From Smallanthus sonchifolius (taxonomy: Eukaryota; Streptophyta; Magnoliopsida; Asterales; Asteraceae), in contig CM042043.1 in NCBI GenBank assembly GCA_023525975.1, positions 35,598,001 through 35,662,000 on the forward strand: a stretch of DNA of 64,000 nucleotides, in the 5' to 3' direction. Positions within the stretch are counted from its first letter, which is position 1. The number at the start of each line of letters is the position of its first letter. The notes under the pieces were generated by a model that saw only the letters and a list, made by a program, of their open reading frames with translations, was not told where the DNA came from and did no database searches. Shown here in pieces: positions 53,686-63,541 of this stretch. The position numbers and the translations under genes were made by a program.

Positions 53686-54182
53686 CCTTATTCCAGTTAA
53701 AGTTGGGGGATTGAATATTGATCAGGCTTTGTTGGATTATGGATCGAGTGTCAGTATATTACCGGGAAGCATGTATTGGTCCTCTACAGCAAGTTGACAC
53801 CACCGTGGTGTTAGCTGATTTGACACGGAGACGTTCTCGAGGGATGCTTAGAGGAGTTGCTGTAAAGGTCGGGGAATTCTATTACCCCGGAGATTTTCTG
53901 GTGCTTGATTATGTACCGACTGTGAAGAAGAAGCAAACGAGCGTCATCCTTGGAAGACCATTTTTGGTGGCTGCCAATGCACAGATTAATTGCAGAGATA
54001 ACACAGTCAGTATGACCTTTGGAAACCGTGAGTTGAACTTAAACATTCTTTCCAATACTTTTACTTATTTTAATAAAGTTAAACGTTCTAAAGCAGGTGC
54101 TACTAATAAGTGTCCTCCTCGGTCCAAATTGATGAGCGTGGCACAAAAGAGAAAGGTTTTGTTGTTGACAGGTTTAAGCTAA
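53686..54182 (+). pseudogene. element B protease
   Basis: The active site ALLDYGSSVSILPGS is in one frame (53726-53768). A frameshift follows at about 53770-53785. The remainder is in the next frame: PLQQVDTTVVLADL, GEFYYPGDFLVLDYV, VILGRPFLVAANAQI and NTVSMTFGNRELNLN. Both conserved blocks identify an Athila/Tat aspartic protease. The N-terminal part lies beyond the A insertion. Confidence 0.8.
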
Positions 54183-54189
54183 AGGAGAT

Positions 54190-54558
54190 TAATGAGGTGG
54201 TAGATGCAACAATCCCCAAGTGTGGGGAAGCGGAGTGCAAGTAGAAATGCCACCATGGAAACAACAGGTGGAATGTTCAAGTAGTTGTACCAAGTCGGAC
54301 ACGAAGTCATCGAAATTACCGCCTGGGTCAAAGAAACCTCCCGAGTTTGTCAGTCATTCATATGAGACTGGTGAGTCATGGAAAAAGAGAGATGAAGAAG
54401 AGTTGGTTGTTGTGCATCATATGAGGAAGTTTAAGCCAGATGGGAATGATAACTGCCAAGCAGGTGAGGTAGCAATTGGAAAGGAAATTGTGTTCCAACC
54501 ACCATTAGAGATAAATCAGGTACGGTCTGGCTGAAGACCTTAAAACTTAGTGCTAACC
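54190..54558 (+). pseudogene. element B post-protease polyprotein tail
   Basis: About 104 readable codons (54220-54534) of lysine/glutamate-rich sequence (KPPEFVSHSYETGESWKKR, EELVVVHHMRKFK). They end just before the GGTCTGGCTGAAGACC ... GGGAGGCAACCCG block. No known domain. In full-length relatives the reverse transcriptase would lie upstream of this block. Confidence 0.4.
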
Positions 54559-55941
54559 GGGAGGCAACCCGACATTTTTTTCTACGTTTTTGTTTTGTTT
54601 TGTTTGTTTCAATTCTTTATCAACATAGCAAGACCCAAGTGTGGGGATAGCTTATGGAGGCAATCAGGGAACGTTGTGGGTGTGTTCACTATATAACCCT
54701 CATGAGACCTTACTCGTCCAACCGGGCTACCGGGGGGTTTAAAGGGCTTGCTGCATACGCTAAATGCAGTCGTGATGCCTACGAAAGTGAGTTTTAGGTT
54801 TTTAACAAATTATCTACTTCTTAAAAATAAATTTTGGGCAACAATAGCATGGGTTGGAAATATGTGTTTTTATTGATATTTAATGAAGAATGCAAGGCTT
54901 TAAGACTCTATGTATTACCTTACGTGAGAAGCATGTTTCTACACGAGTTTTAGAAATCTTGCAGATACATTCAAGCTTTGAAGAAGGAAGGGTCTAAGCA
55001 ACATGAAGACTCTACCATAATACTCAAACCAGGTGCATTGGTTTCCATTTGTTGTTTTCTCTAAGTCTATTAATTTGTTAAGTTGTTGTTGTATAATCTT
55101 TTGTTGATCATTGGCATCCCGTAGTGTTTTGTCATGCTAAGTTCAGTTTATACCCTGTCCTTAAAAATCCAAAACCAGACATTGAGGACAATGTTTACCT
55201 CGAGTGTGGGGATGGAGGAAAAATTGAAAATTTTCCATAAAAATGTCCTTGTTAAGCATCTTAATTGTGCGCGAAAAAAAATAGTTTTCAAAGTAAATCA
55301 TTGATGTGTTTTGTTAAGTGCTTCGTAGAGGTCCTTGGTCATGGTTAATTCTTTAAGTTGCTTGATAGTTTTCCCAACAATCGTTTAAAAATAAAAATAA
55401 ATTGGAGTACTTAATTGGGAATGACAAGTCTAATGGTAGCGGTATATGCATGCTTCACATCGTTAACCCTTTTTCCTCAATTCTGTGAGATTTTGAGCCT
55501 CCTTAAACATGTAGATTGGTACACAATTGCATATATTTTACCTTGTTTGAGTGTTTGGTTGTAATATCTTGCTATTTTAGAACTTGCTTGCTAGATACAT
55601 GTTGAGATCATGAACCGGGGTTGTGCACATAAATGATTAAGGCATTAGGAATAACCCGTGTTTAGACCTATTTTCTTTTGTTCTCCCTACCCCTATATTA
55701 CCCCTTAGATGCCAAGTTTGAGTCTATCTCTTTCGTTTGATTAAACCCGTAATATTTACCCATCAACCCTTTTTAGCCCTTTGTTTTTAAACTTGTGAGT
55801 TGGAATTCAATCAGATAGTTTTTGTAGTTTCAGTTGAGATATGTTATCAGAAAGAAAAATATATATATATATATATATACAAAAAAAATGGAAAATGAAA
55901 AAAAAAACAGATAAAAAAGAAAAAAAATACAAAAAAAAATA
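54559..55941 (+). other. element B 3' non-coding region
   Basis: No gene. Contains AAGTGTGGGG at about 54638-54647 and 55203-55213, and the near-palindrome CATTGAGGACAATG. An A-rich low-complexity tract (55850-55941) is where the C LTR begins. It is much diverged from the A 3' region except at these motifs. Confidence 0.55.
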
Positions 55942-56427
55942 TGTAAGGCCCCTTTCCCGGGAGGCCTCACTTGTTGGATTTACTCATTTACAAACAGTTC
56001 TTAAACTTGAATATCAAAATAACGCAGCGGAATCATTCATTCATCATAATTAAAACTTGTTCATACATGCGGAAGCGTAACGTTATCAAATACATAAACA
56101 TAACATAAATAACTCATAATGGGATGCCAGTCTTCATATCATCCGGGTAACTCTTCTCTCTTGCCAAGCATCACCCACCATAACCTGCCCTTAACCTGAA
56201 TGTGCATACTAAAAAGTCAGCTACGCTGGTGAGTTCTAACTTTACATAAAACCTTAACATAAACATTTTGCCAAAAACATAACATACATTTGTTTAACAA
56301 AAGCGTACGTAAAACATGCAATAACTGAAACATCGTAACATATCATCATCACACAAGTCAACATGAACCGAATCTGCGCCTTCTCGTAACCGTCAATTCC
56401 ATACATCACATACCAGCGGATGAACTT

Positions 56428-56667
56428 AAGGCTCGTTACCTCTAAGCCATCCGTCACACAGGTCCCCTAAGGCTCGTTACCTCTAGGTGGACCAAACATA
56501 TGTCTCCTAAGGCTCGTTACCTCTAAGTAGACCCAACATACGTCTCCTAAGGCTCGTTACCTCTAGGTAGACCAAACATACGTCTCCTAAGGCTCGTTAC
56601 CTCTAGGTAGACCAAAAAAACGTCTCCTAAGGCTCATTACCTCTAGGTAGACCAAACATAACTTAGG
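56428..56667. repeat. 40-bp tandem repeats in C LTR (6 copies)
   Basis: AAGGCTCGTTACCTCTA begins at 56428, 56469, 56509, 56549, 56589 and 56629. The period is 40 bp after the first unit. Units differ at one to four positions. Confidence 0.9.
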
Positions 56668-57290
56668 CACTATTTCCCCGCAAGGAGTAGTACCTTCCAT
56701 TGGGATCCCGGTAATCCCATGGGTAACCGTCGTCACCCCATCATCAACCAGTTGTACAACCGTTAGCCAGCCACAAAGGCCCCCCGTAAGGTGAGGCCAA
56801 TACATACATACATACATACCTTAGCTCCCGTAGGAACCCGTGGCAGATTCGTTCAATCGTGACTTTCATAAAACCTTTACCTCTTTTTAGTTAAAGCATT
56901 CGTACATTTTATTAAACAAAACCTCATCTCTTTCGTAAACCTTTCGTAAACTTCATTTGGCAAAACATTTCATAAACATCATCCTTCGTAAACATCATCC
57001 TTCGTAAACATCATTTCACAACCGTCATTTCGTAAACATCGTTTCGTAAAACATCATTTCGTAAAAACATCGTTTCGTATGTATGCACACCAGCCCAAAA
57101 CATTAATTAAAACATTTAAAGAAGGGCTTCTAGAACTCACCTTATAAGCTAGTCTCGGTTGTCCTAAACAAAGGCCCTACAATGTCACTTCTTATATGAA
57201 TTGATTAGTTAAATACACATCAGACCAATACCGACTCTAACGGTTTAACCACTCTAAACATACTAACTTACTTAACCTGCCTGGTGCCTG

Positions 57291-57452
57291 TGCACTTAGC
57301 AAGTGCGCAGACCCTGCTGCCTGGCCACTTAGCAAGTGCGCAGACCCTGCTGCCTGCGCACTTAGCAAGTGCGCAGACCCTGCTGCCTCCTCTTCCTGCG
57401 TACTTGATAAGTACGCAGGACCTGCTCCGTGCGTACTTGTTAAGTACGCACG
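57291..57452. repeat. palindrome array in C LTR
   Basis: Three GCACTTAGCAAGTGCGC-type units and two GCGTACTTG-N-AAGTACGC-type units, separated by 25-45 bp of CTGCTGCC-like spacer. The core matches N2 palindromes although the two LTRs are otherwise unrelated. Confidence 0.75.
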
Positions 57453-57958
57453 ACCTGTTCTTCGCAAAAACCCTAACTTTCTCATTCGGGTCTGATCACG
57501 TCAAGATCCCGAACCTGTTTGCATTCAAAACGTTCATTTTCCATTAAGGAACTCAAATCTATGTTTATCCTTCAGTTTCATCCGTTAAAATGTTACATTT
57601 TCACCCAAAACCCGAAAAACCCAAAAACGAACTAAAACTCAGATTTAGGTTCGATCGTTACCTGAATCTAGTTTCTGATCCAGAGGTTCTTCTCACGAGC
57701 TATGGAGCAACACTTTACTGAAATCTCGGGTCGATCCGCCAACTTTCTCTCTCTACGGTTTCTCTCTCTAGAACCTGCAAATGAGAGAAATGGTGGAGGT
57801 CTAAGCTATTTATAGGGGAGAGTCCCCTTCCAGCCCGCCGGCCCATCCGACCCGACCCGACATGCCTCGTTCGTTTATTTCGCCCTTTTAACTGTCGTTT
57901 TATTTTTGGGATGTTACAAGTCTACCCCCCTTACAATAGGTTTCGTCCCCGAAACCTA

Positions 57959-59002
57959 TCATAAGTCAAATAGATGAGGGTACGACTCCCTCATTTCCTT
58001 CTCCGTTTCCCAAGTGGCTTCCGATCCCTTTCTATGTTTCCATTGGACTTTAACCAATTGGATAATCTTATTACACAAACGCTTCTCCTTCTTGTCTAAG
58101 ATGGCCACGGGTTCTTCGATGTAATTAAGGCTGTTGTCGACCTCGATGTCAGTAAGTGGTACGTGAGCTGATTCATCCGCCAAACACTTTCGCAAGTGTG
58201 ATACATAGAAGGTAGGATGAATCCCACTCAACTCATCAGGCAACTCTAACCGATAAGCGACTTCACCAACCCGTACCATTATCCTGAATGGTCCGACAAA
58301 CCTCGGACTTAACTTTCCTCTCTTCCTGAATCGTATGATCCCTTTCCAGGGTGACACCTTCAACATTACTCTGTCCCCAATATCAAACTCAATAGGCCTT
58401 CGTCGTTTATCCGAGTAGGATTTCTGACGATCTTGAGCGGCCTTCAATCTTGCTTTGATTTGATCAAACCTTTCCGATGTTTCTCTTACAACTTTAAGAC
58501 TTCCTAATTCCTTCTGTCCAATCTCACCCCAACAAACCGGGGTCCTACATCTTCTCCCATACAACATTTCGTAAGGCGGCATGCCTATCGTCGTGTGATG
58601 ACTATTGTTGTAGGAGAATTCGACTAACGGCAGATGACTGTCCCAACTGCCGCCAAAATCGATAATACAAGCACGAAGCATATCCTCCAATGTTTGAATG
58701 GTCCTTTCGGACTGACCATCCGTTTGTGGGTGGTATGCCGTGCTAAAATTGATCCTCGTGCCCATCGCCTCGTGAAATCTTTTCCAGAACCTCGATGTGA
58801 AGCGTGTGTCCCGGTCAGATACGATCGTCAAAGGCATCCCATGTCGTGCTACTACTTCGTTAATAAATACTTCCGCTAACCTTTCCGACGAGAACGTCTC
58901 GCGAATAGGTAGGAAATGAGCACTCTTCGTTAATCGGTCCACAATTACCCAAATGGTATCATGACCTTTAGCTGTGCGAGGTAGCTTGGTTATGAAGTCC
59001 AT
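57959..59002 (-). CDS. C pol: integrase with chromodomain-like tail (347 codons)
   Basis: Contains the catalytic core: VIVDRLTKSAHF (first D), SDRDTRFTSRFW (second D) and HPQTDGQSERTIQTLEDM (E). A GPY/F-type module (FVGPFRIMVRVGEVAYRLEL) follows, then the C-terminal LVKVQWKHRKGSEATWE...YPHLF block of Tekay/Del chromoviruses. All three catalytic residues are present and the frame is open to the stop. It is separated from the upstream pol by one stop codon (TGA near 59005, where EWKWEHITMDF is expected). It would insert cDNA into the genome. Confidence 0.9.
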   Translation of the reverse strand: MDFITKLPRTAKGHDTIWVIVDRLTKSAHFLPIRETFSSERLAEVFINEVVARHGMPLTIVSDRDTRFTSRFWKRFHEAMGTRINFSTAYHPQTDGQSERTIQTLEDMLRACIIDFGGSWDSHLPLVEFSYNNSHHTTIGMPPYEMLYGRRCRTPVCWGEIGQKELGSLKVVRETSERFDQIKARLKAAQDRQKSYSDKRRRPIEFDIGDRVMLKVSPWKGIIRFRKRGKLSPRFVGPFRIMVRVGEVAYRLELPDELSGIHPTFYVSHLRKCLADESAHVPLTDIEVDNSLNYIEEPVAILDKKEKRLCNKIIQLVKVQWKHRKGSEATWETEKEMRESYPHLFDL

Positions 59003-59014
59003 GGTAATGTGTTC

Positions 59015-59527
59015 TCACTTCCATTCTGGTATATCAAGTGGTTGAATCTTTCCATACGGTTTCTGGTGTTCGGCCTTTACTTGTGAGCAAGTCAAGCACT
59101 CGCTTACGTACTTTGTCACTTCGTGTTTCATTCCAGGCCACCAGTATTCCTTCCTCAAATCTTGGTACATTTTGTTGGTACCGGGGTGGATAGAGTATCG
59201 AGACTTATGAGCCTCATCCAAGATTTTGGTTCTAAGCTCGCCACTCATAGGTATCCATACCCGCCCAAAACGTGTCCTAACACCAAGGGTGTTATATTCC
59301 AACTTGTCTTGTTGGCCAACCATCCTTTCCTTATTTACGTTTTCTTCCTTAAGTACTTCATCTTGAGCTCTTTCAATTTCCCACATCACATCTGATGTTA
59401 CCACTAACTGGCAAGCTTTCACTCTAATATGAGCAGGCACATCCTTTCGGCTTAGAGCGTCAGCCACCACGTTTGCCTTTCCAGGATGATACATGATCTC
59501 ACAGTCATAATCTTTCAGGAGTTCCAA
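59015..59527 (-). CDS. C pol: RNase H end and integrase zinc domain
   Basis: LLKDYDCEIMYHPGKANVVADALSRK closes RNase H. The HHCC domain (HKSRYSIHPG... CLTCSQVK) leads to DIPEWK, where the TGA stop occurs. It is separated from the RT/RNase H ORF by a single in-frame TGA at about 59528-59530, where CGA is expected (NMRQRRW). Confidence 0.9.
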   Translation of the reverse strand: MELLKDYDCEIMYHPGKANVVADALSRKDVPAHIRVKACQLVVTSDVMWEIERAQDEVLKEENVNKERMVGQQDKLEYNTLGVRTRFGRVWIPMSGELRTKILDEAHKSRYSIHPGTNKMYQDLRKEYWWPGMKHEVTKYVSECLTCSQVKAEHQKPYGKIQPLDIPEWK

Positions 59528-59530
59528 CCA

Positions 59531-60895
59531 TCATCTCTGCCTCATATTAAGCTCTCTTTGTTCGAAGAAGTACTTCAAACTTTTATGGTCGGAGTAAATA
59601 GTAAACTTCACCCCATAGAGGTAGTGCCTCCACATTTTCAATGCAAATACGACAGCAGCAAGCTCCAAATCGTGAGTTGGATAATTAGCTTCGTGAATCT
59701 TCAACTGTCGTGACGCATACGCGATCACTCTTCTGCGTTGCATCAACACGCATCCTAATCCCTGACCCGAAGCGTCAGAGTATACCTCTAAGTCTTCATT
59801 GCCCTCACAAAGGGCCAAGACTGGAGCTTGGGTTAGCCTCTTCTTCAATTCCTTAAACGCCTCATCTTGGGTCGAACCCCATTCGTACTTTACCTCCTTC
59901 CGAGTCAACTTTGTCAATGGCAAAGCTATTTTCGAGAAATCCTGGATGAATCTCCGATAGTAGCCTGCCAATCCCGAGAAACTACAGATTTCAGTTGGCG
60001 TCTTAGGAATATTCCATTCCCTTACCGTCATTATCTTTGCTGGGTCAATCATAATGTCGTTCGGGTTAATGACGTGACCTAGGAATTGGACTTCCCTAAG
60101 CCAGAACGCGCATTTGGAGAACTTAGCATACAACTTTTCCTTTTTCAGAGCCTCCAACACCTCCTTTAAGTGACATGCGTGATCACCCTCATTCTTGGAG
60201 TAGATGAGGATATCATCAATGAACACAATTACCGATCGGTCCAGCATCAGTCGACACACCCTATTCATTAAATCGATGAACGCTGCGGGGGTGTTCGTCA
60301 ATCCAAAAGACATCACGCGGAACTCGAAATGTCCATAACGCGTGCGAAATGCGGTTTTTGGTATGTCTTCTTCCCTCACCTTTAAATGATGGTACCCGGA
60401 TCGAAGGTCGATTTTTGAGAACCAACTTGCCCCCTGTAATTGATCGAACAGGTGGTCGATCCTTGGTAAAGGGTACTTGTTCTTCACCGTACGTTTGTTC
60501 AACTCGTGATAATCAATACACATTCTCATCGAACCGTCTTTCTTCTTCACAAACAACATCGGAGCACCCCACGACGAGATGCTCGGTTGGATAAATCCTT
60601 TCTCAAGTAACTCGTCTAGTTGTGCCATTAACTCTTTCATCTCCACTGGTGCTAGTCGATATGGAGCCTTAGCCACGGGCTGGGCATCTGGTACTAAGTC
60701 GATTCGAAATTCAATCTCTCTGTCGGATGGTATCCCTGGCAAATCCTCTGGAAACACCTCCGGGTACTCGCGTACCACGGGTACATCGTCTAGTTCCTTC
60801 ACTTCCTTACACTTGTCGATCACGTACACCAGATAATCCTCGCATCCGCGCCTCAAGTAATCTGCTGCCTTAATCATCGAGATGACGTTTGGCAT
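59531..60895 (-). CDS. C pol: reverse transcriptase and RNase H
   Basis: 454 codons with YPEVFPEDLPGIP, MRMCIDYHELN, YPLPRIDHLFDQLQGA, FRVMSFGLTNTPAAF and the catalytic FIDDILIYS. Further on are the tether and RNase H (YSDASGQGLGCVL with its D, HDLELAAVVFALK with its E, YSDHKSL). All catalytic residues are present. Upstream of Met the protease frame should continue; a short gap (60896-60949) includes a stop. This is the best preserved polymerase in the window. Confidence 0.9.
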   Translation of the reverse strand: MPNVISMIKAADYLRRGCEDYLVYVIDKCKEVKELDDVPVVREYPEVFPEDLPGIPSDREIEFRIDLVPDAQPVAKAPYRLAPVEMKELMAQLDELLEKGFIQPSISSWGAPMLFVKKKDGSMRMCIDYHELNKRTVKNKYPLPRIDHLFDQLQGASWFSKIDLRSGYHHLKVREEDIPKTAFRTRYGHFEFRVMSFGLTNTPAAFIDLMNRVCRLMLDRSVIVFIDDILIYSKNEGDHACHLKEVLEALKKEKLYAKFSKCAFWLREVQFLGHVINPNDIMIDPAKIMTVREWNIPKTPTEICSFSGLAGYYRRFIQDFSKIALPLTKLTRKEVKYEWGSTQDEAFKELKKRLTQAPVLALCEGNEDLEVYSDASGQGLGCVLMQRRRVIAYASRQLKIHEANYPTHDLELAAVVFALKMWRHYLYGVKFTIYSDHKSLKYFFEQRELNMRQR

Positions 60896-60949
60896 CGGGG
60901 CGTCACGATCTCCAAAAACCTCGACTTTGCTACCATCCGGAGCCTTGAG

Positions 60950-61276
60950 TCAGATTATCTTTCGTTTACATATAATTTGTGCTTCATTGGCAGTTAGCCA
61001 ATCCATTCCTAACACGACATCGAACCCACCCAAAACCAAGACAAACAACCTGACAGGGAACCTATGACCTTCTATTTTTATCGTGGAGTTGTCAACTACA
61101 TCGGTCACTCTCGCAGTTCTACCCTCAGCGGTTTCTACGCTAAAGGCCCTTTCTAACTTGCTCACAGTGTACTTCACTCGTTTACAAAAAGTCACAGATA
61201 TGAAACTCTTACTGGCACCCGAATCAAATAACACAGAAACAAAAGTGTTGTCAAGGATGAACGTACCTGACGCCAT
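60950..61276 (-). CDS. C pol: aspartic protease
   Basis: Active site VLFDSGASKSFIS at ~residues 14-26 and GMDWLTANEAQII near the end, as in Tekay-type proteases. Upstream, between gag and this ORF, two stops (about 61300 and 61352) interrupt the KTRAYALT-EQARADPD linker. Confidence 0.85.
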   Translation of the reverse strand: MASGTFILDNTFVSVLFDSGASKSFISVTFCKRVKYTVSKLERAFSVETAEGRTARVTDVVDNSTIKIEGHRFPVRLFVLVLGGFDVVLGMDWLTANEAQIICKRKII

Positions 61277-61351
61277 GTCGGGGTCTGCCCTGGCTTGTTC
61301 TTACGTCAGTGCGTACGCACGAGTCTTTGCTCGGGGCCTCTCTTCTTTCTT

Positions 61352-61808
61352 TTACGGGCCTTTCCCTTTCCCGGCTTCACCCATTATGGGCTTGGTGCAT
61401 TCCCGGCTCATATGACCGCTTTCACCACAATTATAACATTTAATGCCTTGCCTGCATTCCTGGGAGTAGTGCCCAGTCTTGCCACATTTGTAGCACAGAT
61501 TTGTCCCTATCCGACATTCACCCGTATGTCTCGCCCCACATCTTCCACAGACTGCCGTCTCGCCTACCCTGGCCTGTTTGTCCCGAGCCCCAAACAACTT
61601 CCCACTCGATCGCTTAGCGGGAAAACTCAGCTTCTTCTTGAGCTCTTCAATGGCAACGACATTCAGCGCCAGATCATCAAATACCACTCCGCTTAGTTCT
61701 ACTACCGAATCGTAGGTAGTAGGGGAGTTTGCTTTAACATAGGTGCGGACCTGGTCCGGCAGCCCTTGAATGTAGCATGCAATCTTTCTTTCCTCAGTCG
61801 TGACAAGA
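61352..61808 (-). pseudogene. C gag, cut by D
   Basis: Only the C-terminal part remains, from LVTTEERKIACYIQGLPDQV on. Three zinc-knuckle-like clusters follow: CGRCGARHTGEC, CYKCGKTGHYSQEC and CYNCGESGHMSREC. The last two are canonical CCHC and bind RNA. The gag is interrupted at 61808 by the D LTR, so codons read between 61809 and 61843 belong to the LTR. A stop follows the GKGKGP tail. Confidence 0.85.
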
Positions 61809-62373
61809 TGTAGAGTCATATATTTTGTATAAGCTGTTGTCATTTATTGTATGTTTAAACAATTTTAGACTAGTTTACTTTCTGTCATTTCATTATTGTA
61901 ATTTTAGTTTTTCTGTAATTTACTGTTTGTTTTACCAAGTCTGGGCCATCGAAACTATAGTTTCGAGTGAGATTTGTTCACTCGAAACTAGTAGTTTCGA
62001 TCGATAGTAGTTTCGACAGGCACTTTTTCCACTTGTAAATGTTCACTCGAAACTAGTAGTTTCGAGGAACATAGTTTCGATACCTGTGAAACTACTATAA
62101 ATAGCCTAGTTAGAGAATTTCTAGGGTGTGAGTTGCGGCTGTAACCCTGAATTCTCTCTTTCAGATTTGTTCTTGAATCAATACAATTTGCATTCGTTTA
62201 ATGCTTGTTCTTACACTTTCACATATTATTTGCATTGATTCTTAGTGTGTTTGGCTGTCTTCTTCACCAAGTCTGTCTCTAATCCTCTGTTACAACACCA
62301 TACATACAGATTCCGCCTGCATGTGTGGGTAATCGATCACTTTCGTGATTTCCGATTGAAATCTGGATCTACA
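61809..62373 (+). repeat. D 5' LTR (S1 family)
   Basis: TGTAGAGTCATAT...CTGGATCTACA, 565 bp, homologous over its length to the S1 3' LTR. The TATA CTATAAATAG is at 62095-62104, with TCGAAACTA palindromes at 61947-62082 just upstream. Confidence 0.9.
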
Positions 62374-62375
62374 AG

Positions 62376-62392
62376 TGGTATCAGAGCCATGG
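62376..62392 (+). other. D primer-binding site
   Basis: TGGTATCAGAGCCATGG, 2 bp from the LTR, complementary to initiator Met tRNA. Confidence 0.85.
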
Positions 62393-62596
62393 TGGCTCTT
62401 ATTGCTCTCGAATCTGCTCGAAAAACAGAGAAAACCCGCCATTGAGACGTTAAACATGAAGAAATCGATGTGTAGCAGGTTCGTGACTGCTGTTCTACAT
62501 TTCCACTTTCAAAATCTGAAGATGTAAGGCTTTTGAAGCATTTTTCAGAACTGGATTGGGGGTATCGAAGTAGCTGAAGGTTGAAGATGGTAAATC

Positions 62597-62860
62597 GAAA
62601 CTATGTGGCGGCTGAACATTTTCTATCGAAACTACTGGTGTTGCCCTAAATCAGAAGTAGAAGACATCGAAACTAGGCTGTCGAAACTAGGCTATCGAAA
62701 CTAGAGGGTATCGAAACTACTAGTTTCGATTGAAGAATCTCCTATCGAAACTACTAGTTTCGATTGTAGAATCTCTCTATCGAAACTTCTTGTTTCGATA
62801 CTGCCTCTATCGAAACTAGCCTTGTTTCGACTAAAGTACAGCCTATCGAAACTACAGGCA
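62597..62860. repeat. TCGAAACTA words in D leader
   Basis: About ten ATCGAAACTA words, some joined as palindromes such as ATCGAAACTACTAGTTTCGA. They sit in the transcribed leader, as in S1. Confidence 0.8.
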
Positions 62861-62879
62861 GAACTGTCCAAGTACTTTC

Positions 62880-62880
<1 letters not shown>

Positions 62881-62921
<41 letters not shown>
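62881..62921 (+). repeat. poly(A) run of 41 in D
   Basis: An uninterrupted A41 inside the element, with S1-like leader to its left and unrelated sequence to its right. Run length may be affected by sequencing. Confidence 0.9.
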
Positions 62922-62925
<4 letters not shown>

Positions 62926-63541
62926 TTTGGAAGTTTTCTTGGATAAATTTTTTAACAGGATATTACATAGAAGGAGGGGAGTTTTGGAAGAAAACTTGGA
63001 GACAGCCGTTTTCGGGTTTTCGAAAATCTCGTTTCTTCGGTAATATACACGATGTTCTGCCTGATTCAGCCGTAATTCCTTTATTTAAAGTTCAAGTTTG
63101 AGCAGTGGGCAGCAAAGTCAAGCATTTTTGTGACAAACCGGATCATTGGTTGTTGATTACATGGTGATTCGATCACTTATCTTTTGCCTAGAAATAGGAG
63201 GTTCTACACTTTCAGAGGGAGAATCACCACGAAAGGCTTCGGATTATCAGCAGAGTTATGAAGATGCAAGACAAAGTGAGCCTCCGCTTGAAATTGACCT
63301 TTTTTTAGGGGGAGAGAAGGCACAAGTTGATCAAGTGTTCGAGAATGTCAAGAATCTTTGTAGAAAGATGGTTATTTACTGCTAAATACTTGGGATTCAA
63401 ACCTTTATCAATTGCCTACAAGATAGGAGGGTCTACACTTGAGGGGGAGAATCACAACGAAAGGCATTGGATCATCAGTCATTCTGTGAAGACGAAAGAC
63501 AGAGTCGGACTAGCATTGATAGCATCAGTCTAGGGGGAGAT
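62922..63541 (+). other. D 3' internal region with duplicated polypurine block
   Basis: Non-coding. GGTTCTACACTTTCAGAGGGAGAATCACC (63201-63229) recurs as GGGTCTACACTTGAGGGGGAGAATCACAACG (63428-63458), each followed by GAAAGGC.TTGGATcATCA-type sequence. GGGGGAGA occurs three times (about 63309, 63440 and 63533), the last abutting the 63542 LTR as its polypurine tract. Confidence 0.65.

Larger units (their letters stand above)
53683..55941 (+). mobile_element. Athila-like element B, right half
   Basis: Starts inside the protease domain directly after the A LTR and ends in an A-rich (AT)n tract where C is inserted. It lacks RT and integrase, like A, and carries the same GGGAGGCAACCCG (54559-54571) and CATTGAGGACAATG (55180-55193) motifs. 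Its left half, with LTR and gag, was lost with the left end of A. Confidence 0.75.
55942..57918 (-). repeat. element C 3' LTR
   Basis: TGTAAGGCCCC...GATGTTACA in plus orientation, 1977 bp, adjacent to the pol end. Minus-strand TATA CTATAAATAG at 57815-57806. Contains six 40-bp tandem repeats (56428-56667), a run of TTCGTAAACATCAT words (about 56925-57075), and five palindromes (57291-57452), which here lie downstream of the TATA. The left flank is A-rich, and the partner LTR lies beyond D or outside the window. Confidence 0.85.

Noticed and set aside
62822..63043. 73-codon ORF including a run of lysines
   Set aside because: The lysines come from the A41 run; not a credible protein.
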